Shown in pieces: positions 19,345-28,225 of a stretch of 64,000 bases of DNA. A program made the translations under genes and the position numbers. Position 1 is the first letter of the stretch; each line of letters opens with the position of its first letter. The stretch is from Flavobacterium sp. N2820 (GTDB lineage Bacteria; Bacteroidota; Bacteroidia; Flavobacteriales; Flavobacteriaceae). Under the pieces are notes generated by a model. That model saw only the letters and a list, made by a program, of their open reading frames with translations, ran no database searches and was not told the DNA's origin. The stretch lies in assembly GCF_025947285.1 (NCBI RefSeq), contig NZ_CP110008.1, forward strand, positions 1,813,001 through 1,877,000, read 5' to 3'.

Positions 19345-21006
19345 ATGAAATTACTTTTTGGTTTTATACTGTTTTTTTGCTTCCAATTTTCATTGGGACA
19401 AAATTTCTATTTAACCATAGAAGGAACTTCCGAAATCGAAAAAAAAACCATTGATAGCTTACAATATGAATCCAAACATTCAACAGTAGCATTACTTTTA
19501 GAAGAACAAAAACGTTTTGAAAGCAAATTAACGAATCAAGGTTTTTTTGATTGGTTACTATTGGAACAAAAAAAAGTAAACGATAGTAGTTTTGTTTTTA
19601 AATACAATTTGGGGAATTCAGTAAAAAGCAACATCGTATATATAGACAAACTTTCTGCCGAAGAAAAATCCCTATTGCAATTAGAAAATAACACTTTAGT
19701 AATCGCCATAAATAAAGTTGAAAGTTTCATGAAAGAAAAAATTACTTTATTAGAAAAGAAAGGTTATTCGTTAGCAAATTTGCAGTTGATAAATCAGCGA
19801 AAAGTTGACAACAATGTTTTTTCCGAATTACAACTAAAACTCAATTCAAAAAGAAATATTACCGATATCGTTATTATAGGCTACGATAAATTTCCAACAG
19901 GAATTAAAAAAGCAATTACGAAAAAAGCCAAAAAAGCGATTTTTAATCAAGATAATTTAAAACAGATAAACGATGAGTTTGACAAACTACAATTCGTAAG
20001 CCAGTTGAAATATCCTGAAATTTTATTTACAACCGATTCCACGAAAATTTTTGTGTATTTAGAAAAATCGAAACCTAATAAATTTGATGGTTTTATCGGC
20101 TTTTCAAACGATGACAAAAGCAAATTGACTTTTAACGGATATTTAGATTTGCAATTGCAGAACATTTTGAATTCGGGTGAAAAATTCAATTTGTATTGGA
20201 AAAACGATGGCAACAAACAAACCTCTTTTAATTTAGGAACCGAATTGCCCTATTTGTTTAAAACTCCCATTGGAATTAAAGCAAATTTGAGAATTTTCAA
20301 GCAAGATTCCACATTTCAAAATACGATTACTGATTTGAATTTGGGCTACTACTTTTCGTACAACACCAAAGCGTATTTAGGGTATCAAAAAACAAATTCA
20401 GTGGATATCCAAAATACAAACTCATTTAGCTTGAACGATTTTACCAATACGTTTTTGACCACAAGTTTTGAACACGTAACTTTTTCTCAAGACAATTTTA
20501 TTTTTCCGGAACGAACAAAAGTTTTTACCAAAATCGGACTTGGAAACAGAACCATTTCGAGTACAAAATCAAATCAGTTTTTTGGACAATTAGAAGTTAG
20601 TCATCATTTTGAATTGAATCAAAAAAACAGTATTCTCATAAAAAATCAATCCTACTACTTACAAAGTGATGATTATATAATTAACGAATTGTATCGCTTT
20701 GGCGGCATAAACTCGATTAGAGGTTTTAACGAAAATAGTTTACAAGCGAATATTTTTAGCGGAATTATGGCAGAATATCGTTATTTGGCAGCACCAAATT
20801 TATACATTCACACCATAACCGATTATGGATATTTTCAAGACAAGACAGCATCAATTGACGATAAACTTTTAGGCTTAGGTTTCGGATTTGGATTATTTAC
20901 CAAAAATGGCTTGTTCAATTTGATTTATGCCAACGGAAGCACAAGCGACCAAGCTATAAAACTTTCTAATTCGATTGTGCATATTAGTTTTAAAACGAAT
21001 TTTTAA
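19345..21006 (+). CDS. Omp85-superfamily outer-membrane protein (POTRA plus beta-barrel)
   Basis: A 553-residue secreted protein with a signal peptide (residues 1-18, ending LGQ). The first third is Lys-rich and soluble, consistent with POTRA-like modules. The second half (from ~230) is a run of alternating strands typical of a 16-stranded barrel. The motif GGINSIRGFNENS (near residue 455) matches the (V)RGF/Y element of the barrel loop shared by BamA, TamA and FhaC-type transporters. It is not BamA itself: the POTRA part is too short. Likely a TamA- or TpsB-like barrel, function unknown. It is a single gene between rpsL and rlmB. Confidence 0.75.
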   Translation: MKLLFGFILFFCFQFSLGQNFYLTIEGTSEIEKKTIDSLQYESKHSTVALLLEEQKRFESKLTNQGFFDWLLLEQKKVNDSSFVFKYNLGNSVKSNIVYIDKLSAEEKSLLQLENNTLVIAINKVESFMKEKITLLEKKGYSLANLQLINQRKVDNNVFSELQLKLNSKRNITDIVIIGYDKFPTGIKKAITKKAKKAIFNQDNLKQINDEFDKLQFVSQLKYPEILFTTDSTKIFVYLEKSKPNKFDGFIGFSNDDKSKLTFNGYLDLQLQNILNSGEKFNLYWKNDGNKQTSFNLGTELPYLFKTPIGIKANLRIFKQDSTFQNTITDLNLGYYFSYNTKAYLGYQKTNSVDIQNTNSFSLNDFTNTFLTTSFEHVTFSQDNFIFPERTKVFTKIGLGNRTISSTKSNQFFGQLEVSHHFELNQKNSILIKNQSYYLQSDDYIINELYRFGGINSIRGFNENSLQANIFSGIMAEYRYLAAPNLYIHTITDYGYFQDKTASIDDKLLGLGFGFGLFTKNGLFNLIYANGSTSDQAIKLSNSIVHISFKTNF

Positions 21007-21047
21007 TTTGGACATTTTGAAACCATCAAAAAATCAAACTAAAATCC

Positions 21048-21055
21048 TATCTTTG
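21048..21055 (+). promoter_or_regulatory. -7 box directly before rlmB
   Basis: TATCTTTG is a perfect Bacteroidota -7 box and ends only 4 nt before the rlmB ATG at 21060. If active, the mRNA would be leaderless or nearly so. No TTG is present at the -33 distance. Confidence 0.45.
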
Positions 21056-21059
21056 CGCC

Positions 21060-21794
21060 ATGGAAAAAGACAACCAAATATTCGGTATTAGAGCAATAAT
21101 TGAAGCAATTAACGCTAAAAAGGAAATTGATAAAGTATTCGTTCAAAAAGATGCGCAAGGCGACTTAATGCAAGATTTGATGAAAACAATGAAAAGAAAC
21201 AACATCAACTTTTCATACGTTCCTGTTGAAAAACTAAACCGATTAACTCCAAATAATCACCAAGGTGCTGTGGCAACTATTGCTCCTATTTCTTTTGTTT
21301 CATTAGAAACTTTAGTAGAAGGTGTTATCGAAAGTGGTAAAAAACCTTTATTCCTAATTTTAGATCAATTGTCTGATGCGCGTAACTTTGGTGCGATCAT
21401 CAGAACTGCAGAATGTACGGGTGTTGACGGAATTATTATCCAAAAACAAGGTTCGGCTCCTGTGAATGGAGATACGGTTAAAACTTCGGCTGGAGCTGTT
21501 TTTAATGTGCCTATTTGTAAAGTAGATCACATTAAAGATGCCATTTTCTATTTGCAAGGAAGCGGAATTAAAACCGTTGCGGCAACTGAAAAAACAGAGC
21601 AACACATTTATGACATCAACTTCAACGAAGGTGTAGCAATTATTATGGGTAGCGAAGACCGAGGAGTAAATCCTTCGGTATTAAAAATTGTAGATGAAAA
21701 AGCAAAATTACCTATGTTTGGCACAATTGAATCATTAAATGTTTCGGTGGCTTGTGGTGCTTTTTTGTATGAAGCTTTGAGACAGAGAATGTAG
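21060..21794 (+). CDS. rlmB: 23S rRNA 2'-O-methyltransferase (TrmH/SpoU family, RlmB-like)
   Basis: SPOUT methyltransferase that in characterised bacteria methylates G2251 of 23S rRNA. The N-terminal substrate-binding domain is at residues 1-80 (FGIRAIIEAI). The three SPOUT motifs follow: DARNFGAIIRTAECTG, IIMGSEDRGVNPS and SLNVSVACGAFLYEALRQ, which together build the SAM-binding knot. The length of 244 aa is normal. The stop codon is immediately followed by a 7-bp repeat array. Confidence 0.93.
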   Translation: MEKDNQIFGIRAIIEAINAKKEIDKVFVQKDAQGDLMQDLMKTMKRNNINFSYVPVEKLNRLTPNNHQGAVATIAPISFVSLETLVEGVIESGKKPLFLILDQLSDARNFGAIIRTAECTGVDGIIIQKQGSAPVNGDTVKTSAGAVFNVPICKVDHIKDAIFYLQGSGIKTVAATEKTEQHIYDINFNEGVAIIMGSEDRGVNPSVLKIVDEKAKLPMFGTIESLNVSVACGAFLYEALRQRM

Positions 21795-21822
21795 TTCAGT
21801 GTTCAGTGTTCAGTGTTCAAAA
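21795..21822. repeat. Heptamer tandem array (TTCAGTG)x3 + TTCAAAA
   Basis: Three exact copies of TTCAGTG (21795-21815) and a final TTCAAAA. The first base follows the rlmB stop codon directly. The layout is the same as in the array at 24301, including the TTCAAAATTA end. Confidence 0.85.
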
Positions 21823-21831
21823 TTAATCGTT

Positions 21832-22194
21832 ATGAGAGCAACATTCTTTAGCTTAATTTTTCTTTTTTCAATTTTATCATATAGCCAAGATGCTTTGATT
21901 GGAAAATTTTGTTCTAATCTAAGTGAACAAAATAATATTCCAAATATTCAACAAAGATGCTATACTTTTAATGAGGATGGAAGTTTTGTTGAAGAAATCA
22001 AACTGGATGTTTCTATAATTTTGACTGGCAAATATCTTTTTTCAGATAATTTAATCACATTAAATTATGATGATGAAAAAAACGAAACTACTATTTTAAA
22101 AATCATCAAGATTTCTGATAAGAAAATCATTTTTAAATATTTATCAAAAAACAGAAGTAGTAAAAGAATTAAACTTTACAAATCAATTCAATAA
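21832..22194 (+). CDS. Small secreted protein, lipocalin-like, unknown function
   Basis: 120 residues from the ATG at 21832, with a signal peptide (MRATFFSLIFLFSILSYSQ). The mature part is beta-rich: KFCSNLSEQNN..., DGSFVEEIKLD, LTGKYLFSDNLITLNYDDE. This resembles the small lipocalin-like proteins of Bacteroidota that match a G-x-W/F start and repeated strands. Two Cys (in KFCSN and QRCYTF) could form a disulfide. The open frame starts earlier at 21799, but those codons are inside the heptamer repeat. It ends 3 bp from the convergent rhomboid gene. Confidence 0.6.
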   Translation: MRATFFSLIFLFSILSYSQDALIGKFCSNLSEQNNIPNIQQRCYTFNEDGSFVEEIKLDVSIILTGKYLFSDNLITLNYDDEKNETTILKIIKISDKKIIFKYLSKNRSSKRIKLYKSIQ

Positions 22195-22197
22195 AAA

Positions 22198-22950
22198 CTA
22201 CTTCTTCCCTCCCAAAAACTCATAAATCACTTTCATAGAAGAATTAAAATATTCCCGAATCACTTCTTCTGGTTTTGGTGGTGGATTGAAATTTCCTTTT
22301 TCGTCGAAGTTTTTCATAAAGGGATCGAGTTCTGGATTGAAATCGGGTTTTTGCCATTCATAGAAAATTGTTTTTCCAAATTGTGGCGTTTTCAAAACCA
22401 ATGCTAAAGCCAATCCAACGAGAAATCCTGCTAAATGTCCTTCCCACGAAACACCTTCTTTCACATTTGGGAACATATACCAAACACTTCCACCATACAA
22501 AATTACGATGGTGAAAGATAAAGCTACTAATCGGTAATATTTGGTAAAAATACCTTTGAAGAAGATAAAACTTACCAAAGCATAAATTAATCCGCTAGCG
22601 CCAATATGATAACTCGGTCTTCCTAACAACCACGTTCCTAATCCTGAAAAGAGAATTCCTAAAAACAAAACCACAAACGACTGTTCTTTATAAAAATATC
22701 TCAAAATAGGCAACAAGACCAATAACGCAATGGAATTATTCGCCAAATGTTCAATATCGCCATGCAAAAAAGGACTAAAAAGAATTCCTTTTAAACCGAA
22801 AACTTCCCTTGGATAAACACCAAAATGCGACAAACTATGATGAAAATGCAATTCGTACCAAAAAACCGACCATAAAGTCAACACAAAAAATAACGGCAAA
22901 TAAATGACCGCTTTTGTAAACTGAAAAGGATTATCGTGATGTTTTTCCAT
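22198..22950 (-). CDS. Rhomboid-family intramembrane serine protease
   Basis: Six hydrophobic segments in 250 residues. The catalytic serine is Ser119 in HIGASGLIY and the histidine is His172 in EGHLAGFLVG. The membrane-reentrant region carries HGDIEHLANNS (residues 63-73), matching the conserved HxxxN of rhomboids. A C-terminal soluble tail (from ~190) is rich in Pro and Phe. Substrates cannot be predicted. It diverges from rarA and ends against the small secreted protein. Confidence 0.9.
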   Translation of the reverse strand: MEKHHDNPFQFTKAVIYLPLFFVLTLWSVFWYELHFHHSLSHFGVYPREVFGLKGILFSPFLHGDIEHLANNSIALLVLLPILRYFYKEQSFVVLFLGILFSGLGTWLLGRPSYHIGASGLIYALVSFIFFKGIFTKYYRLVALSFTIVILYGGSVWYMFPNVKEGVSWEGHLAGFLVGLALALVLKTPQFGKTIFYEWQKPDFNPELDPFMKNFDEKGNFNPPPKPEEVIREYFNSSMKVIYEFLGGKK

Positions 22951-22963
22951 ACTGAATCGAACT

Positions 22964-22971
22964 CAAAGATA
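22964..22971 (-). promoter_or_regulatory. Rhomboid gene promoter -7 box
   Basis: Minus strand TATCTTTG (22971-22964), a perfect -7 match 13 bp before the ATG at 22950. No clear -33 TTG. Confidence 0.5.
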
Positions 22972-23022
22972 AAGCCAAAAATATTTCTATGCACATTTGT
23001 CATAAAATTGTAATTTTACATC

Positions 23023-24300
23023 ATGAATCAACCATTAGCCGAACGCATTCGCCCACAACAATTATCGGATTACATCAGCCAATTGCATTTAGTTGGACCT
23101 GAGGGTTCGTTAACACAACAAATTGCCAAAGGATTAATTCCGAGTTTGATTTTATGGGGACCACCTGGAACTGGAAAAACTACCTTGGCGCAAATTATGG
23201 CACAAGAAAGTAAACGTCCGTTTTACCAACTGAGTGCGATACATTCTGGCGTGAAAGATATACGTGAAGTTATTGAAAAAGCGAAACAAAGCAGCGGTTT
23301 ATTCACGGCAAAAAATCCGATTTTATTTATTGATGAAATTCATCGTTTTAGCAAATCACAACAAGATTCTTTATTGGCTGCAGTTGAAAAAGGTTGGATA
23401 ACTTTGATTGGTGCAACAACTGAAAATCCTAGTTTTGAGGTCATTCCCGCTTTATTGTCAAGATGTCAGGTATATGTATTGAATGCGTTTACTAAAGAAG
23501 ATTTGGAAGCGCTACTATACCGTGCCATGAAAACCGATGCTCAGCTTCAAAACAAAGACATTCAATTAATAGAAACCGAGGCATTGTTGAGACTTTCGGG
23601 TGGCGATGGACGAAAATTATTGAATATTTTCGAATTGGTAATTAATGCTACAGAAAGTGATACCATTGAAATTACGAATGAAAAAGTAATGCAATTGGTA
23701 CAAAAGAACACAGTGTTGTATGACAAAACAGGTGAACAACATTATGATATTGTATCGGCTTTTATCAAATCAATACGTGGAAGCGACCCAAATGGTGCTG
23801 TTTATTGGTTAGCTCGAATGATTGAAGGTGGTGAAGATGTGAAGTTTATCGCCCGAAGAATGCTGATTTTAGCAAGTGAAGATATAGGAAATGCCAACCC
23901 AACAGCTTTTATCATGGCCAATAATGCTTTTCAAGCTGTGGCAACTATTGGCTACCCTGAAAGTCGAATAATTTTGAGTCAGTGTGCAATTTATTTAGCC
24001 ACATCTGCAAAAAGTAACGCAAGTTATATGGCAATTGGCAAAGCACAACAAATGGTAAAACAAACTGGCGATTTACCTGTTCCCATACATTTACGAAATG
24101 CACCAACCAAATTAATGAAAGAATTAGGTTACGGGGATGAATATAAATATTCACATGATTTTCCGAATAATTTTGCAGAACAGGAATTTTTACCCACTGA
24201 AATTTCTGAAACTAAATTTTTTGAACCAGGTGAAAATGCTCGTGAAAAAGAATTACGTCAGTTTTTAAAAAATAGATGGAAAGATAAGTATGGGTATTGA
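23023..24300 (+). CDS. rarA: Replication-associated recombination protein RarA (MgsA), AAA+ ATPase
   Basis: RarA works at stalled replication forks. The 425-residue protein begins with the typical [15 protein letters not shown]. Walker A is [13 protein letters not shown] (residues ~47-56) and Walker B is [15 protein letters not shown]. Sensor and C-terminal tetramerisation parts follow ([28 protein letters not shown]). The family is related to clamp-loader ATPases. It diverges from the rhomboid gene. A heptamer repeat abuts its stop codon. Confidence 0.95.
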   Translation: MNQPLAERIRPQQLSDYISQLHLVGPEGSLTQQIAKGLIPSLILWGPPGTGKTTLAQIMAQESKRPFYQLSAIHSGVKDIREVIEKAKQSSGLFTAKNPILFIDEIHRFSKSQQDSLLAAVEKGWITLIGATTENPSFEVIPALLSRCQVYVLNAFTKEDLEALLYRAMKTDAQLQNKDIQLIETEALLRLSGGDGRKLLNIFELVINATESDTIEITNEKVMQLVQKNTVLYDKTGEQHYDIVSAFIKSIRGSDPNGAVYWLARMIEGGEDVKFIARRMLILASEDIGNANPTAFIMANNAFQAVATIGYPESRIILSQCAIYLATSAKSNASYMAIGKAQQMVKQTGDLPVPIHLRNAPTKLMKELGYGDEYKYSHDFPNNFAEQEFLPTEISETKFFEPGENAREKELRQFLKNRWKDKYGY

Positions 24301-24328
24301 TTCAGCGTTCAGCGTTCAGCGTTCAAAA
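24301..24328. repeat. Heptamer tandem array (TTCAGCG)x3 + TTCAAAA
   Basis: Three exact TTCAGCG units (24301-24321) and TTCAAAA, starting at the first base after the rarA stop codon and filling the gap to the convergent gene. It differs from the array at 21795 only by T to C at one position of each unit. Confidence 0.85.
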
Positions 24329-25042
24329 TTAAAACTTAACTTCTACTTTTTCAGAATACACTTTTCCATCGAAATCATATTCGAAAAACCAACCGCTATT
24401 TTTCTTTAAAAGAACTCCTTTAAAACTTTCTTTTCCTGCAAGAAAAACAGTATCTAATGATGTACTATAAAGCACCATAACTACATTATCTGAATAATTT
24501 ACTAAAGTATAACCAGATTCTGTAGGAATTGCACGAAGTTCGCTATTGTTAATTATAGAATTAGATTTAAGTATTGGCTTTTCTTCAACTATTTTGTCAG
24601 CTATATCTGAAGAATTAGCCATGGTACTTTTAAAATTCATTACTCCCTTTAAACTATTAAGCGCAGATCTAAAAGCAATAGGATAAGCCTTTTCAAGTTG
24701 TTTTTCTCTTGTTGAACCTTGATCACTTGTATAAACAACTTTATTGTAACAATCTTTAATCTCAATATTAATTTTTGTAGAAAACATTGTATTACTTTCA
24801 GTTGCATCAGCAAATAAGGCAAGACAACGATTTTTAGCTAACTCATCCGGAAAATTATCTGTATCATAAAACACTTGAAATCCTTCCTTTTCAAAAAATG
24901 ATTTTGCAATAAAACTAGTATTATATTTGTTCTCTTCTTTAAAAAATTCAAATTTCTTAGGAACAATGACGTACTTGTACTTTTCTTGTGCAAATGAAAA
25001 TGTATAACTTACTAAAAGTAATAATAATGCTATTTTCTTCAT
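24329..25042 (-). CDS. Secreted protein of unknown function
   Basis: 237 residues with a signal peptide (MKKIALLLLLVSYTFSFAQ). The mature part starts EKYKYVIVPKKFEFFKEENK and contains a conserved-looking stretch around residues 110-135 (TSDQGSTREKQLEKAYPIAF) followed by a helical segment; the last ~70 residues look like beta strands (ESGYTLVNYSDNVVMVLYST). I do not recognise the family. It is the last gene of the ABC operon, 3 bp after the HAD phosphatase. Confidence 0.7.
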   Translation of the reverse strand: MKKIALLLLLVSYTFSFAQEKYKYVIVPKKFEFFKEENKYNTSFIAKSFFEKEGFQVFYDTDNFPDELAKNRCLALFADATESNTMFSTKINIEIKDCYNKVVYTSDQGSTREKQLEKAYPIAFRSALNSLKGVMNFKSTMANSSDIADKIVEEKPILKSNSIINNSELRAIPTESGYTLVNYSDNVVMVLYSTSLDTVFLAGKESFKGVLLKKNSGWFFEYDFDGKVYSEKVEVKF

Positions 25043-25045
25043 GAT

Positions 25046-25738
25046 TTATAATATATTTTTTAATTCCAATAAATGTTTAATTTGAACAACTTGATTTTCA
25101 ACTTCAAAATTTTGTTCATTGAAAAACACAGCTTCAATTCCTGCTTCCTGTGCTCCAATGATATCCGCTTCGTAACTATCACCTATCATTAAACTCTCTT
25201 CTTTCGACGCGTTTGCCAAAGATAATGCAAAATCAAATATGTTGCGATGTGGTTTTTTTACTCCTGCCATTTCTGAATTAGTTATAGTTTCAAAATAATG
25301 ACCAATGTTGGAATTCTTGATTTTCTTGGTTTGTACAGAGGCAAATCCATTGGTAATAATATGCAATTGATATTTTGGTTTTAAATAATCCAATAATTCA
25401 ATTGCACCGTCAAACAAATGATTGTATTCGGGTAAATATTTAATGTATTCTTCAGATAATTGGTTTATAACTTCATCCGACACCTCAAAATGCAATGCAT
25501 CGAAAACGTCTTTCAAACGATAATAACGTAAATCCTCATGTGAGATTTTATTCACTTGGTACAATTTCCAGTAATGCTGATTGCGCGGAATATAAATATT
25601 TAAAAAATCAGGTAACGATATTTCAAATCCTTGTTCTTTAAAAATAGTATCAAAAGCAAAGGCCGAATTTTTATCGAAATCCCAAAGCGTGTGATCTAAA
25701 TCAAAAAAAAGATGTTTTTTATATTTAAAATGTTGCAA
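25046..25738 (-). CDS. YjjG-type HAD-superfamily pyrimidine nucleotidase
   Basis: 230 residues of a subclass I HAD hydrolase. Motif I is FFDLDHTLWDFDKN (nucleophile Asp15 with Asp17), motif II is the Thr/Ser in LHIITNG, and motif IV is MIGDSYEADIIGAQEAGI. The Trp in DHTLWDF is characteristic of the YjjG family, which removes phosphate from non-canonical pyrimidine nucleotides. It lies 7 bp after the DUF3299-like gene in the same operon; a link to the transporter is not obvious. Confidence 0.85.
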   Translation of the reverse strand: MQHFKYKKHLFFDLDHTLWDFDKNSAFAFDTIFKEQGFEISLPDFLNIYIPRNQHYWKLYQVNKISHEDLRYYRLKDVFDALHFEVSDEVINQLSEEYIKYLPEYNHLFDGAIELLDYLKPKYQLHIITNGFASVQTKKIKNSNIGHYFETITNSEMAGVKKPHRNIFDFALSLANASKEESLMIGDSYEADIIGAQEAGIEAVFFNEQNFEVENQVVQIKHLLELKNIL

Positions 25739-25745
25739 TTTTATT

Positions 25746-26231
25746 TTATTTTTTTGAAACTATCTCTGCATTTTCAATATTATAAATCCAATTATCCACA
25801 TCGGTTTCATTAACTTTGAACGTTCCTTTGATGGTTAAATAAGTATCTGTTTTTAACTTAGGAAAAGCGCCTTTAAATTTCAATCCAGCAATTGTTTCTG
25901 GACCCGATTTTCCGCAGAAAAAACAAGCGGCAAATACATTTTTACTCAAAGCATAATTTTTACTATCAATAGGCACAATAAACCCAGTTAAATATACGGT
26001 TTTATTGTGATACGATTTTAATTTTAAATTTACTTGAGGGAATTCTACTTCGCCATAAGATGCATGTTTTTTACGAATATATTTAATGTCCCCTAACAAT
26101 TTCCATGTTAAAGTGTCGTGTGCAACTGTTGTTTTAGTATAGGTTTGGTGTTCAGTTTTAGCATTTTTTTCAAAACTCATTAATGAAATAAAGACTAGTA
26201 ACGCTAAAGCTATTTTGATAAAATTACGCAT
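25746..26231 (-). CDS. DUF3299-like exported protein
   Basis: 161 residues with an N-terminal export signal (IALALLVFISLMSF). The core has the pattern TGFIVPIDSKNYALSKN followed by AACFFCGKSGPE, where the two Cys and the GxxxPxD strand recall DUF3299 proteins. The frame overlaps the permease gene by 8 bp, implying coupled translation. Its constant position next to an ABC ATPase and FtsX-like permease suggests a periplasmic partner of that transporter. The family call is tentative. Confidence 0.55.
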   Translation of the reverse strand: MRNFIKIALALLVFISLMSFEKNAKTEHQTYTKTTVAHDTLTWKLLGDIKYIRKKHASYGEVEFPQVNLKLKSYHNKTVYLTGFIVPIDSKNYALSKNVFAACFFCGKSGPETIAGLKFKGAFPKLKTDTYLTIKGTFKVNETDVDNWIYNIENAEIVSKK

Positions 26232-27474
26232 TTGCTAATGTTTTTGATATGTTTAAATTATATGCTTTTATTGCTGGAATCAAAGCCGCAATAAAGCCCA
26301 CAAATATAGTTACTAAAAATAAAGTTCCTTCTTTTTGCCAAAGAAACTCATATGGATTAAAACTCATCTTAAAATCTTCTTCAGATGAATTGGACAATAA
26401 ACTCAATGCAATCCTTCCCAAAATCGTACCAAATATAAATCCAACTACACAAAGTAGTAAACTTTCTATCATTACTACTTTTAACAATTGAATTCTGCCA
26501 GCCCCATTAACGCGCATTAATGCAAATTCAGATTTTCGTTCTTTTAGTGTGTTGAATAACGCAATAAAAATTGAAATTCCAGAAATTAACATAATTCCAT
26601 AAGCCAAATATTGCAAGGCAGTTACTCCAATTCCAAATAAACCAAACAAACGATTGACTTCAAAAGCAGGAGAAACAGCTTGCATTTTTGTGTTTTGAGG
26701 AATGACACGTTGCCAAGTTAATTTTGCCATTTGATTACGGATTTTTAGCAAAACTGCCGTGATTTCCATATTGGGCTCATCTAAAGTTAAATCGGATTTT
26801 TCGTGTTCTTCTCCTTCTTCGTGTATATGACCTTCTTCGCCATGTGCAGGATTTTCATCGTGTTGATGATGCATTTGCCAAACACTTGGAATGGTGCACA
26901 AAATTAAATTATCAACTACTTTTCCTGTAGGATTTGCAATTCCAACTATTTTATAAGCATATTGGTCATGCACTTCGCCTTCGGCAGCATCACCATGAGA
27001 ACCGAAGAATTCATCACCAACTTTTAAACTTAATTTTTGAGCAATTTCGCTTCCCACTACTACTTCAAAATTCTTTTCAAATAGTTTACCTTCTGCTAAT
27101 TTTGCTTTATACTTTGTTAAATAATCGTGCGTTGTTCCTAAAATTTTATAACCTCTGTAGTTATCACCGAATGCTAACGGAATTGCTTTTTCGACAAACG
27201 GATGTTCCATCCATACTTTTGCCGAATCGTAATTTATATTTCCAGTTGGAGCATCTACTTGGTAAACCGAAGACAAAATCAATTGCAACGGACTTCCTTG
27301 CGCGCCTAAAACCAAATCTACATCTTCTATATTGCTAGCAAATTTTTCTTCAAATTGCTTTTCTACCAAAATTAATGTGGTGATAATTGCCACACTTGAG
27401 GTTAACAAAATAACACTCAAAATAGTATTTAATGGTTTGAACCATATATTTTTCCATGCTAATTTTGTAATCAT
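26224..27474 (-). CDS. ABC transporter permease, FtsX/LolE/MacB type, with a His-rich periplasmic loop
   Basis: 416 residues with one N-terminal transmembrane helix (res ~18-37), a periplasmic domain of ~240 residues and three C-terminal helices (from ~285), the FtsX-like topology. Residues ~201-226 (26797-26874) hold nine His and many Glu, starting MHHQHDENPAHGEEGHIHEE. Such runs bind divalent metals in metal transporters. The gene overlaps the ATPase gene by 4 bp (ATGA) and the DUF3299-like gene by 8 bp. Substrate is unknown; metal is a fair guess from the loop, lipoprotein or drug export are alternatives. Confidence 0.85.
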   Translation of the reverse strand: MITKLAWKNIWFKPLNTILSVILLTSSVAIITTLILVEKQFEEKFASNIEDVDLVLGAQGSPLQLILSSVYQVDAPTGNINYDSAKVWMEHPFVEKAIPLAFGDNYRGYKILGTTHDYLTKYKAKLAEGKLFEKNFEVVVGSEIAQKLSLKVGDEFFGSHGDAAEGEVHDQYAYKIVGIANPTGKVVDNLILCTIPSVWQMHHQHDENPAHGEEGHIHEEGEEHEKSDLTLDEPNMEITAVLLKIRNQMAKLTWQRVIPQNTKMQAVSPAFEVNRLFGLFGIGVTALQYLAYGIMLISGISIFIALFNTLKERKSEFALMRVNGAGRIQLLKVVMIESLLLCVVGFIFGTILGRIALSLLSNSSEEDFKMSFNPYEFLWQKEGTLFLVTIFVGFIAALIPAIKAYNLNISKTLANA

Positions 27475-28100
27475 ACCAAAGTAATTTTATTGATGAATTT
27501 TTCTTTAATTCGGCTATCGTGCGTTACAATTAATAAAGCAGCTTTATATTCTTTAGATAAAGAAGTCAGTAATTCGATTACTTTTTCAGCATTTTTATCA
27601 TCTAAACTCGAAGTTGGTTCATCTGCCAAAAGCACTTTTGGTTCGTTTATTAAAGCACGAGCAATTGAAACGCGTTGTTGTTGGCCAATACTCAATTGTG
27701 ATGGCAATTTAGATGCTTGATTTTCGATTCCTAATTGTTCTAATAATCTTTTTGCGCGTTTGGTGTGCTTTTTTCCTGTTGCCAACCAACTTGCCATTTC
27801 TAAATTTTCCAAAACCGTCAAAGCTGCTATAAAATGCGACTTTTGAAAAACGACTCCAATATGTTTCCCTCTGAACTTATCCGTAGCTTTTTCAGAAAGC
27901 GAAACGATATCCTTCTTATCAATTTCGATTTCGCCTTTAGCTGGTTTGAACAATCCCGCTAAAATATGTAGATAGGTTGTTTTTCCTTTACCCGAATCGC
28001 CAGTAATTAATAATGTACTTCCAGCTTCGCAATACAAATCTGGAAAAATAAATTCCTGTTCTTTACTGTAAGAAAATCGAATGTTTTTAGTGCTTATCAT
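27471..28100 (-). CDS. ABC transporter ATP-binding protein, LolD/MacB type
   Basis: 209 residues with a complete nucleotide-binding domain: Walker A TGDSGKGKTT (near residue 33), Q loop in VVFQKSHF, signature LSIGQQQRVSIARAL, Walker B VLLADEPTSSLDDKN and the switch His in IVTHD. The MacB/LolD class pairs with FtsX-type permeases, and the partner gene overlaps by 4 bp. It heads the five-gene operon. Confidence 0.92.
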   Translation of the reverse strand: MISTKNIRFSYSKEQEFIFPDLYCEAGSTLLITGDSGKGKTTYLHILAGLFKPAKGEIEIDKKDIVSLSEKATDKFRGKHIGVVFQKSHFIAALTVLENLEMASWLATGKKHTKRAKRLLEQLGIENQASKLPSQLSIGQQQRVSIARALINEPKVLLADEPTSSLDDKNAEKVIELLTSLSKEYKAALLIVTHDSRIKEKFINKITLV

Positions 28101-28175
28101 TAGTGTTTCAGCATTAATTTAGTGTTGCAAGATACTAAATTCGTTAGAAAAATTTCTTAAATAAATTCTAATAAA

Positions 28176-28206
28176 AAACCTTGCGCATAATGTAGGCACA
28201 AGGTTT
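28176..28206 (-). terminator. Terminator after the superoxide dismutase gene
   Basis: AAACCTTGCGC (28176-28186) pairs with GCACAAGGTTT (28196-28206), 11 bp with one G-U pair and a 9-nt loop. On the minus strand TTTTTT follows the stem. Confidence 0.8.
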
Positions 28207-28225
28207 CTCTATTGATTTATAACCT

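Noticed and set aside
23945..24154. Minus-strand frame opposite rarA
   Set aside because: Antisense to conserved RarA C-terminus, no motif.
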